Of a stretch of 64,000 nucleotides of DNA, positions 48,791-59,600 are shown piece by piece. A program made the translations under genes and the position numbers. This DNA is from Perca fluviatilis (lineage: Eukaryota > Chordata > Actinopteri > Perciformes > Percidae): positions 22,569,169-22,633,168 of the forward strand of contig NC_053126.1 in the NCBI RefSeq assembly GCF_010015445.1, read 5' to 3'. The notes under the pieces were generated by a model. It had not been told where the DNA came from. It ran no database searches and worked only from the letters and a program-made list of their open reading frames with translations. Position 1 is the stretch's first letter; the number at the start of each line of letters is the position of its first letter.

Positions 48791-50050
48791 AAAAGAAATA
48801 TCGGCAGGTGGCTGCACAGAGAAGGATATTTTGTTGTGGTCTATGATGTTTTTATGTTCCCTTTTGGTGAACTGTGAAGATAGAAAAGCAAAGAAGACAT
48901 TATGGTCAAAATATAAATAAAATATATAAATGGAAATAACATTTTCAGCCACTTTGGTCCGTCTGTTTCTAATAACTGCACATTCTTCAAAAATATAGCC
49001 AGTTCCACAATCATGCATCAAAACATGGTCATTCTCACAACATGGGGAACTTTTAAAGTGCATCTGTGAACACAAATACGCTGTGAATATCTTGACTCGC
49101 TGTGATAAATCAGAACACATGAAGGGACTATTTAAGGACAGTTATCCTCTCACAAGCCACCATCTACCCCATGGTACTGATCACACTGCAGCAGACACAA
49201 GCATTCCCCAAGGAATGAGCCAGGTTGTTGCTGGTATTCCCACCAGCAGGTAACCAGGCATCACATCCACCCATTCACTTGTTATGACCTCTCTCTCTAC
49301 CGACTGCTTATCTTTGAGAATCCCTGCTTGAGGCAGTGAAGAGAAATATGAAGTTTGCTTAAATTTTTCAGGTCTTTGAATATATTTAACCAGAATCTGC
49401 TGTGTTAAATCATGTTGTCTGACTGTTGGTTTAAAGGCTTAAGTGTCTGCACTTGTGTTTGTCTTCCTTGTGGTTACAAGTTGCACTTGTATGGAAGACC
49501 CATGGATACATGAATCCTGTCACCTGAAGGTCTCTAATCTGATAAGGTAGCATTTGTATTACTAGTATAGTGCCCGTTGAAAATGTGCCTGTTTGGAATG
49601 GGCCGATTGCTTGGCTTGTGGTATTGCTGCTTGTAGAATTCTTCAAATGCAAATTCTACCCCAAAATTACTTACAGAAGGACCCCAAACCACTTAATATG
49701 CAACTCCACTGTATAGCCTACTACTGACTTACAGTGTATATCCATACAGATTTAGTGGCTTGACGGTTAACGGTGAAATATGGATTTGATTTGCGGGGGT
49801 ATTTTGGTGACTGTAATGTTATTAGTGTTGTACGTTAGCAGTAGACTTAATTAACCCGACCCACGGTGAGTCTGATGAAAACTGCTGTGTCTGCCTAGTT
49901 CCAACGTGATATCATGACTTCGTGTAAATAAATACGGCCACTTTCTTAAGCCAAGTAGCATGTCCGCGTGTATGTCTACGCTGTATACAGATTTGCGTGT
50001 ATGTCTACGCTGTATACAGCGGACATAAACATACATGCCACGTGGCGTGT
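48791..50050. other. Intergenic DNA with a 29-bp period duplication
   Basis: 'gcgtgtatgtctacgctgta' occurs at 49966 and 49995 (period 29 bp). No gene is seen. The 154-codon minus frame at 48656-49120 spans the end of the transposon nest and is chance. Confidence 0.45.
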
Positions 50051-50054
50051 TATT

Positions 50055-50265
50055 GCCAAGAAAGCGTTAGATGAGTTTAGGAAACGTGACACACAGGTTG
50101 GGTTTAGGAAAAGAAGAACTGGTTGGGATAGGAAAAATACAATGGGGTTGGATTTAGTAAAACAAGAAAGTGAAGGTTGAGTTTAGGAAACGTGACACGT
50201 GGGACACAATCCCCGGTCTCCTGGGTGAAAGTCCTGTGTTTCCTGGGTGAAAGTCCTGTGTTTTT
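50055..50265 (-). repeat. Dispersed repeat related to the 'cctaaccac' family, inverted
   Basis: 'gagtttaggaaacgtgacac' is present twice (50075 and 50180 areas), with intervening ggttgggtttaggaaaa-type units. It ends in two tandem 22-bp copies of 'cctgggtgaaagtcctgtgt'. Confidence 0.45.
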
Positions 50266-50689
50266 AGGAGTATTTTAAACCAGTTTCACAAATGTGTCTG
50301 ATTGGCAGGTGTTGGGTGATGTGGGGCAGAGAAAGGGTTAAGGTAGCTTGCGGTTGTTGAATCCCGATGACAAATCAAAACACTTAGTGCACTTGTTTCT
50401 GCAAGTGGAGCTATTTTAATTGCCAGAAATTGGGACGGATGGCCCCTTAATAATCACTCAATTGTCACACAATTGTCCCTTAATAATCACACAATCGTCC
50501 CTCTCATCCGACGCACTTTGTGCACCTGCGATTTATGCAGCGTGTCCAAAGTTAATGCTTCTTCCTTATGACTTGCTGCTGATGTGTGTGACTATCAACA
50601 ACAGCTGCTGAAAGCCACTTTAGATGTGATTATGTTTGCTCTGACTGATATATGGCTTATAAAGAGTAGAGCAGTAATCAGGGCTTGTT

Positions 50690-51290
50690 TCCAGCTTGTT
50701 TTAAAACTTGTTCTGAGTGATCCGATCACAAGTGGACAGCTCTAAGTAGCTGTTTCCAGCAGGCAGCAGAATGTGTCTTTAAATGCGTCCTGAGAACCCC
50801 CTTGTGATCAGATCTCATTTCTCCGCTCGATATGTGAATAACACCTAGGTTAAATTATTACCATTTGCATATAGGTAGGTTGACCCTGTGTGTGTGTGTA
50901 TAAATGTCAGTTGTTACTCTCGCATAAATCAAACATTAGAAATGTGTGATGACTACAGCCGGGGATATAAGAGCCGGCAGCACAGGAATAAAAACATCAT
51001 CGACAGTATGATAATAGCTTCCAAAATTCCAGTTTATGTGACATGAGAAATACTTTGAATGAGTACTAGTTCCGCCCACAGTTGAATAGGGGGTCCTTAA
51101 TGTGGATAGGACACATAGGCGACGCATATACCCTGCTATAAGAATGTGGCCATATGTGGCCTAGACCACCTCCAAATGGTCTGAGGGATTAGAAGTTATT
51201 GTGTTCTCAATGTGTCCCAAGTACATTCACACCTTTACTTAGAGCTGTCCACTTGTGATCATATTGCTCAGGACGGAATTTAAAACTAGG
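50690..51290. mobile_element. Element with inverted 'gatcacaagtggacagctct' ends
   Basis: The block at about 50720-50744 is inverted at 51241-51262, with further similarity outward ('ttttaaaac' / 'gttttaaa'). It is a fish non-autonomous DNA element by memory. No target duplication was resolved. Confidence 0.5.
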
Positions 51291-51359
51291 TAAAAATGGG
51301 ACTGTGTCTTGAGACAACTGGCCTCTGGGCACAGTCGTTACCCCTCCTATCAGTGGCCG

Positions 51360-51580
51360 TTTTGAGTCTCTCAGTGGTTGTTTTGAGTCAATTTGTCTCT
51401 TTGCAGACAATTGTGTGACAATTTGTGTCTCTTTGTGCTCATTTTGAGGGTATTTGTGGTTGTTTTGCAGTCAAGTTGCATCTCTTTCATTTATTTGTGT
51501 CTCTTTGTCGTCATTTGGTCCTCTTTGCAGCAGTTTTCCATCTCTTTGCAGCCATTTTTTTGTCTCTTTGTAGTTTGATT
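51360..51580 (+). repeat. Degenerate 'tttgtgtctctttg' minisatellite
   Basis: Roughly nine irregular units of 20-30 bp around 'gtctctttgcagtcatttt'. The opposite-strand pattern occurs at 28182-28320. Confidence 0.65.
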
Positions 51581-51855
51581 GACTTTCCAGCAGGAAATAT
51601 TAACAGTCACTTCAGACAAAGGCTCTGGCCCAGTAGGCCTGTTCAATAATCCATTGATGGTAGATGTTCTGGCAAGCCTGTCTTATCACAAACTATTCTC
51701 CTAAATATGTAATTCTGGGAACAATGCATTCCTCATAATGATCAAAAGACCACAATGATTTAAGCCATTACGAAGGATGACAGCATGTCAGACAGAACAG
51801 GCGACAGCAGTCTTATAACAAATGCTCCTGATGATTGACAGTAGGGGAAATTGGC

Positions 51856-52267
51856 TTAAAGGTGCTGTAGGTAGGATTGTGAAGATCCAGGACTTAAATA
51901 TTTGAACATCGACATCTTCTCAGTCCCTCCCCCCCTTTCTGCTAAAGCCCAAACAGTCTCCTAAGCCCCTCCCCCCACAAGGGAGAATGAATGCGTGTGC
52001 ATGAGCAGTGATTGACACACAGACAATTTTAGGATATGATTAGATTCATGTAAACAGCCTGGCACATTCGTAAAAGAAGTGCAATATGTTATAAGTGATC
52101 AGTGCAATTTGAAAATGTCCATTTCAAACTGAAATAAAATATATTCTTAGCCAAGCATTTAGTCACACTATTCTTACAGTAAGTGACCTTTGTTTCAGGT
52201 CAGATCAAGTCAAGAAAGTCAGATATAGTTGATGATCCGCCACACAAAATACTCACATCCTACTTTA
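51856..52267. mobile_element. TTAA-type MITE ('ttaaaggtgctgtaggtagg')
   Basis: The left end at 51856 is clear. A partial inverted match (atcctacttt at 52257-52266) may be the right end. The C-rich segment 51930-51985 is typical of this fish MITE. Confidence 0.5.
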
Positions 52268-52708
52268 AATACACACTGATCTTGACTCATGAAGTTTAAA
52301 ATATCTGCCTTATTGCACAGAACTAAACTCCCCCATACACACGCTTTTTATAACTTGCATTGTCTAAAATATTTTTCTTTCCAAACTAACAATCGCAAGG
52401 AAGTAACTACATGTTGGACTACAAAATCAATGACAGGAAATTTGGAAAACTGGATTCATAAAGGTACAGATTAACTGTCAAGTAACATTGTTAAATTGTC
52501 CCTCATGCCAGGAAGAAACAAAGAATCAGTGAAAGATCAACATTAATTCCACATAGGATGTAACACAGTAATATATATAGTAAACTTACAGATCAACAAC
52601 ACTATGAATAAAAATAGTGAAATATATGTAACATTTACTTATAAAGTTTTATTAGCAAAACATCAGTCTCAGTCACTGACTGAATAGTCAGAGAGTAATG
52701 AAACGGCC
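52268..52708. other. AT-rich DNA without recognised features
   Basis: No gene and no repeat was recognised. Confidence 0.4.
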
Positions 52709-52984
52709 TAAAGCCCTATTCGCACGGGATAAGTATTATCTAGGGACTTCGTGTGAATTATAAATTACCCACCCACGTCTGATTTTCATCTGGCGCATTC
52801 GAACGGGATAAGCGAAGCCTGTGATTTTACTCGAATTTACTGACATTAAGCAACAGTAGAAACATGGGTGTGGGTAGCTCTGCTACGTGTGTTTGTGTGT
52901 GGTCAGATCTCGAGGACACACACGCACACAATCTCAACCGGGTAGTCAGTCATCGTCCGAACTGCGTCCTCTCCTTTTTCTTTC

Positions 52985-54858
52985 CAGGGCTCGACATTAA
53001 GGCTTGTCCGCTTGTCCGGGACAAGTGGATTTTTTGTAGGGAAAGTGAAAGAGAAATTTACTTGTCCCACTGGACAAGTTAAAACTCAAACAAACTAAAA
53101 TGCCATGTTAGTTCACGTCATGTGCCACTCATTACGTCTATGTTACAGATTTGAAACGATAATTTCTTTCCCCCGCAATACCGGTCAGCGGACCGCTAAC
53201 GTTAAACCCAGCCCCCTGTTCAGCTCGTTCTCTGGAAGCAATGCAGCATGAAAGCACGGTGAACCTGCCGGTGTTAGTTAGCTAACGTTGGCTTGCTAAC
53301 TCCGCCTTAACGTTACCTCCTCGCCACATCGTTGACAGAAAAGGAGAGACCCGGTGCCTTAATGACCGTTATCTACCGGACCGAATTGCAACGCGGTGCC
53401 CACTGAAATGCCTGCGCTTCTCTCGGATGCTCGCACGGGGAACGGACGAGAACAACCAAACATCGCCGCATGTTACGCTAGTTAACACTACACTCAACAG
53501 CAAGTAACGTTAGCCTATCGTTAGCTAGCAGCTGGAGTAAACAGTTAAAATGCTGACAGCTAAACAGTGTAAAAGTGTGTGTGTCTGTATTTCACTGGAG
53601 AGGAACATATGACAGTGTGCCGCTGCTGTTGTCGGAAAAACACAGATGTTGCGTTCACTTGAAATTCGCCCCGCCAGCGTTGTGCTGCATTCAAAGTTGT
53701 TGTAAAATACCCTTTTCCTATCCAGTGGTTGTTATTGTTGTTACATTTTTAATAAATCATTTAATTTTGCCTTAGCAATAAACAAGCCGTTCTATAATGT
53801 CGTTTTTTTTGCTCCTTTTTGAAAAAAATAATAATAAAATATGCAGATTAAATATCAGATAATAATCAACTGTAAAGTAGCTACACCTTTTTAAAAGGAT
53901 CCTTTCGGTAAATCAGCCTCTGCCGGGTAGAAATTTGTGAAATTGTATAAAAAAAGTTAACACCAACATTTAGTGGCAAAATCCATTGTATGTCTACAAA
54001 ATTATTTTAGATATAGTAGAAGTTCAAGTCACCACTACCTCTGGTCAAAATATTGACTTAGTATCTCAGAATATAAACTAAGAATCTCAAAGTAATGAGA
54101 AACTGTCAAATATTGACTTAGAATCTCAATATATTGGCTTAGTATCTCAATATATTAATTTATCTCAAAATATTGACTTAGTATCTCAATATTGACTTAA
54201 TATCTCACTATATTGTTCAGTATCTCAATATATTGATTTATCTCAAAATATTGACTTAGTATCTCAATATTGACTTAATATCTCACTATATTGTTCAGTA
54301 TCTCAATATATTGATTTATCTCAAAATATTGACTTAGTATCTCAATATTGACTTAATATCTCACTATATTGTTCAGTATCTCAATATATTGATTTATCTC
54401 AAAATATTGACTTAGTATCTCAATATATTGACTCAATATCTCAAAGTATCGACTTAGTATCTCAATATATTGACTAAGTAACTTAGAATATTGACTAGGA
54501 ATCTGAAAGTAATGACAAACTTTAAAATACTGACTTAGAATCTCAATATAATAACTTCTGCACACCGGCGTGCAACATATTACTTTGTATTATGGAGTCT
54601 GGAGATCCTTTTTTCTTGTTGAAGGGGAAATCTATTGTTGGGACACGTTTGTCTCTACTGTTTCAACAGAATTGTATTAATGTTGATAGTGTTTGGATGC
54701 TTTCAACGGTTTGTTCAAATTCTGCATTAGCAAAACACAATTTTTTTTATAAAATGATGAATCTTTACCCGGACAAGTGACTTTTATGCATGGACAAGTG
54801 AAACGTAAATGTACTTGTCCGAAGGACAAGTGCCTCAAAAAGTTAATGTCAAGCCCTG
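52985..54858. mobile_element. 1.87-kb hAT-like element nested in the Harbinger-like element
   Basis: Ends are CAGGGCT(C/T)GACATTAA, with subterminal 'cttgtcc'/'ggacaag' repeats at both ends. Flanks share ctttc (52980-52984 and 54859-54863); an 8-bp duplication, if present, is degenerate in the pyrimidine-rich target. No transposase frame was seen, and it contains a tandem array (54045-54550). Confidence 0.75.
54045..54550 (+). repeat. Tandem array of 'tattgacttagtatctcaa' units with a 78-bp higher-order period
   Basis: Short units of about 20 bp are arranged so that the block starting 'tatctcactatattgttcag' occurs at 54201, 54279 and 54357, exactly 78 bp apart. Outer units are diverged, so recent growth was in the centre. 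Confidence 0.9.
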
Positions 54859-55435
54859 CTTTCTCTCACTTTTTTCTCCGGGTGGTGTCAAGCAGGGTCC
54901 GGTTAGATGGATAAAACCAAACATTTCACCAGGTTAAAATCTATTGTTTGGAGATGTCTTGTCGTTATCTCTAGATGTATGATACAAACATACATACTAA
55001 CCGCATGCTGCTATACATGTCATCCATCGCCATCTAATCATTATTTTTGTCTTCGCACTTGTGGTTTTCATCTTTCTCTTTCTGCAAATTGTATATGATG
55101 TATAGCGACATGACCCAGCACCCAAAACACTGTCAAAACACTCCAACGCACCCTCCATTCTTCGCGAAAGATGGATAAAAAGGCGCAAAAGAAGGAAATA
55201 GGTACCTTGAAAAAACAAAAAAGCCCCACCATATCCTGGACAAATCAGAGATGCCGATTCGCACGGGACCTCCGTTTTCGGCGAAATATGGTAGGTCATT
55301 TGCGGGGGAATTATTACTTTACAAATTACAGACATGACCGATTCGCACGGGATTAAGATCACAGATAACCTCCGCAATTATTACAAATGACTGGAGGTCA
55401 CCAGGTAATACTTATCCCGTGCGAATAGGGCTTAA

Positions 55436-56627
55436 GACATTGTTGGTTTTGGTCTTCTCGTGTTATTTGTTGACAATAACAGAAATGTTGAATACTTCAT
55501 TTAAGGACAACGCACATTAATCAACTTTTTGTAAATGTGCCAAGTATTAATGAGCTGGCTAATTTTCAAGTCCTTTGGCGAGATGTTTTGAAACCAATAA
55601 GGTGATGGTTAAAATTAAGCTTTACAGAGGACAACAAGATGCCATTAAGACAGCAAATGCTACAAAATAAGCATTCTCGAGACAGTGTACAGTACAAGCC
55701 ATGCCATGCAACATGAAACAGCAAAACATAAGCACAACAATACAGCAGGAATATTCACTTTTTCAGTACATGTAGCCGTACAAGCAACACAAAGCAACAA
55801 AATGCACCCTGACCAGACTTTTAGAAAGATATGCCACATGCTGAATGGCAGCATAGAGAAAGAGCCTAAAGGCTTTCAGTTCTTGTTTTTCATTCCTACA
55901 AATACGGTAAGTGAGTAAGTGAAAACGTAATAATACACCATGATTTGTACCTTATACAACACTGTGAAAGTGTTAAGAAATGTGAAGCACCCACTAGGTG
56001 GGGCCTCATATTTAGAAATGAATGAAGACCCGCTCTGTTTAAGTTTTGTTTACTTCCTGCTTAAATAAGAAGACAAGTTTGAGACCATTTCGTAAAAAAA
56101 CAAATGGCATGGTTATTTGGTCGCTATCATACAATACCAAATACATTTGTTGCCAAATTACCAGACCACTGTGGTAAAACAGAACAATGTGATTGTAGCA
56201 TATTGGGAAAGTGGTGAATACAATTACATTCCTACCTTATTGAAGTAGAAAAATAAAATGTGGCTCTTATTTTGTGCCTTACTTTTCATGCATATTTGTC
56301 ATATCGTATCCTATTCTTTTGTAAGGCACTTAATGTTTGTAGTAATAGTAGTACAGTATTAGCAGTCATTTTTGTAGAGCTAGTATTTGTCACAAGACAA
56401 ATAATAATAGTAATTGTAGGGTTCTAATGAATGAATCTGTGTTTCTTAAAGAAATGTCCCCATAAACAGACTGTATGTCAACATTTTGTTGTGCACGTCA
56501 CCAGAAATGTAGCAACAGACTGTTGAGTGAACTTGGAGTCTCTTCAGTTTCATCGCCGGCCCTTTTTTCACTCTGACACTCAGCTTGTTTCCTGCACAGC
56601 CATCAGTCGCTCTACACCATCAACAAC
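55436..56627. other. 5' flank of cyth4
   Basis: No repeat was recognised. Purine/pyrimidine-rich 'tttcctgc' motifs just upstream of the start could be ETS-type sites, but this is speculative. The 5' UTR and promoter must lie here. Confidence 0.35.
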
Positions 56628-56667
56628 ATGGCTATACGAAGAAAAGACAGCTTCCTCTGGGGGAAAG
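56628..56667 (+). CDS. cyth4: cyth4 coding exon 1 (putative start)
   Basis: It encodes 13 residues from ATG plus one base, and the donor gtacgc follows at 56668. The residues (MAIRRKDSFLWGK) do not resemble mammalian CYTH4. The exon rests on the good start context and on frame compatibility with exon 2. A tract ending in CAG at about 56600 could instead be an acceptor, which would place a 5' UTR exon further upstream. Confidence 0.55.
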
Positions 56668-59600
56668 GTACGCTATTATTATTATTCCTTTTAATCTTTA
56701 CTTTATATTATTACGGAAAGTTGCTGTTCAAAAACAAATACCAAGTTTATTGTGAGGTGATTTAAAGTATTAGTTAAATCATTTGTGTGGTTTAGTGGAT
56801 AGAACTCACTTTGCATTTTGTGAGTTACAAACGCTTCATTCAGTACGTTTACATTCACACCAATATTCCCCTATAATTACAAATATGACAATATTCTGAA
56901 TTTAATACAGGTCATGTAAACAGCATATTCCGGTTGGACATTTCGAATAAGGCCTTTTTCAAAATATAGCATTTTCCGATTAAGACGTGGAATATTCCAG
57001 TATTATTTGGGTGTTAGACACGTATACAGTGCATTCGGAATATGCATCTCAATTGGGCTTTTTACCGCAAGCTTGTGGTCAGCTCCGTCCGTTGCTATGG
57101 TTTCTGTACACAAACCAATCAGCCAACAGTTTGCAAGGCTGCAGACCCGATAAGAAGGAGAAACACAGCGAGTTTTAAACATTATCAAAGACCAGAGGCC
57201 TGTATTACGAATCAAGATCAACATGCCCTGGATTTATTTCAGTTACCTGACTAACTAACCTAACCCTAACAACCGAGAGGTCCCAAATAAGCTGTGTCAC
57301 GATGGTGGTTAACTACTAGTTCAATCAACCCAGGGTTTCCCAATCCAGTGACGCACGCGTTCACATAAAAGAGGCGGTGTTTGCACAGCTGACCATTCGC
57401 AAACATCTACCAGAAATATTCTACATTAGAAGAGGAAACCATAATTCTACATAAATATGAAGAACACAGACACGGTTTTACAGGCAAAACCATAGACTGT
57501 ATATTAATGGACAACGCATCCGGTTCGGCGAAGTGCTGCAAATGCGGAAGTGCCTTAAACCTGCATTATATCTGAATTCCAGCAGGGGGCGACACGTGCG
57601 GTTGCAAAAGGAGGTCGGTTTCTGTAGAAGTCTATGAGAAAGTGATCCACTTCTCACTTGATTTATTACCTCAGTAAACATTTTCATAATGAGTTTATGG
57701 TCTCAATCGCTAGTTTTAAGTCTTCTGCAACACAGAATGATGTTCATTTTTTGAATTATGGTCTCGTTGATTTTAAAATTGGCGAAAAAAAATTAGGGCG
57801 TGGCTATGATGTGATTGCCAGTGAAAGTGTGTAATGTAACGTAGAGTGTAAGGGCAAGATCTGGCCATAATTACACTTGTGCTTTCCATAAAATGTCATT
57901 GCTTTCGCCTATTATGTCAGTTGCAACACTGGCAGTGGTAAGCAATCGTGAGAGCAAATAAAAATATAAAAACATAATTCAAACCAATGTGCGCATTGGC
58001 AACACACGGCTCAAGAAGCCGACAAATAACCTATACGGAATGCCCTCCGCTTAAAATCTATATCTTTCATAAAAATACCCATCAGGGAATGTTAACGGGG
58101 TTGTCGGTCTCTAAATGTTTTAACTTTTATGAGTGCACCTCTCTCTCTCCGCACACCAAGCTCCACCGGATCTTCTAAGAATGGTGACGCCATTATCAAT
58201 GAAGTATTGATTGGTCAGTAGGCGGTGCTTTTACACCGGTTGATCTCTAATCTCCAACGTAACCTGCTCCTGAGCAGGATAGGTGTTCAGCATAAGTCAC
58301 CACAGTGATTTAACCCGGTAACAAGTGATCCACCATCGTGATATACAAAATTGGGTTGAACCTGAAGTTACCTTGTTAAAGCCAAATCTTGCTTTGTAGT
58401 ACAGGCCTCTGGATATCAACAGATTTTTGGATATGCGCAAACATCGCTATGCCGACCTTTTCAAGAAGCTGGTTGAAGAAATGAAAGAGGGATGCTGTGT
58501 TTGCACGGTCCAAAAAGTCTGCCGCCTCTGATAAACTTTGAAAAAAATTCTGTTTTGCACGGCTATACATGTAAACGGGAATATTAGTGGAATATTCACT
58601 TTCATTAGCCATGTAAACAGCTTAGTCGGATTATCGTCTTTTTTGGAATTAGGGAAAAACCGGAATATTATGTGCATGTAAACGTAGTCACTGATGTTGA
58701 CTTATGTATCTTGTATGTTTTGCTTTTATGATGAACAGATTTATTTTCATATTTTACTACATATTTTTGACAGTTCTGTTTTTGTATCATTTGAGACCTG
58801 TGATACACTATAATCGAAACTTATCTCACTATTATTATCCTGCAAATTCCTCTACAAACAAATTATGAGGACTTGTTCTTTAAAGGCCCCAATGCACTCA
58901 GAGTCAACTTGATTTACTAAAAAGAGGAAGAGACACAGCTATTTTCAGCCTTTTCCTTCTCTAATTCAATGACCACTTCTCTCACTAGTGGAGTATGAAG
59001 TTGTGATGCATGCTGGTCTGTGAAAGCGAGCGTAGGCGTGAAGGAGCTTGTCAAGACAGTCCACAGTGCTACATGTCTACTGACTGCTTCACCAAGTATA
59101 TGCCACCTTTCTGAAATGTACTCGTGTCCGTGCTAATGACTGTTTCTAACCACACAGCTCCACCAAAACTCCCCCCAGGAGAGAGGGGGCAGGGTGAAGG
59201 CATCAAGATTTACAAGTGTGAGTTGCTGGATGACATTCAGGTACTGTGGTAAATATATTCCCTCCAAGGTTTTGCATAAAAATCCCTCATTATTCTTCTG
59301 AATGCACCCACTCCTGGAGGCCTCAGCAGAGCTTTTGACGGCACACAAAGGCGTTTCATTCACCAACTTTTAATTGAGATATGAAGGCATTTGAAGGTTG
59401 GGGCATGAGTCATCTACCATTGAGTCTACGGCTATATGTGATGTAATGACAAACCTTGGTACCAAACTTACATCACTTTCTCAACTCCCTCTCTCAGAAG
59501 CTGAGAATGGAGATTAATCACGTCATGCCAGAAATCCACAGCCCTGAACCAAAGGAGCAGAAGTGAGTATATGAGCTTTTTTTTTTTTTTTTTAAAGCAG

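Larger units (their letters stand above)
52709..55435. mobile_element. PIF/Harbinger-like element with TAA duplications, carrying a nested element
   Basis: The element is 52712-55432, with inverted ends of about 28 bp beginning AGCCCTATTCGCACGGGATA. It is flanked by TAA at 52709-52711 and 55433-55435, the 3-bp duplication typical of Harbinger. Subterminal 'ttcgcacggga' motifs recur near 55255-55345. Without the nested insertion it would be about 0.84 kb and has no transposase frame. Confidence 0.85.
56844..58686. mobile_element. 1.84-kb DNA transposon in cyth4 intron 1 ('tacgtttacatgcac' ends)
   Basis: The left end TACGTTTACATTCACACCAA is inverted at the right end (…gtgcatgtaaacgta, to 58686), and 'catgtaaacag' repeats lie inside both ends. 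No clear target duplication. It contains the element at 57192-58412. Confidence 0.65.

Noticed and set aside
48656..49120. 154-codon minus-strand frame
   Set aside because: It overlaps the right ends of the transposon nest and has no recognisable domain.
54045..54550. Regularly spaced repeats resembling a CRISPR array
   Set aside because: Units are contiguous and diverged, without unique spacers, and the array lies in a eukaryotic transposon.
54353..54565. Periodic peptide frame (repeated Q-Y-x-E-I-L)
   Set aside because: It is only the translation of the tandem array; the period is that of the DNA repeat.
54997..55377. 126-codon minus-strand frame
   Set aside because: It lies within the outer Harbinger-like element and lacks any transposase or cellular motif.
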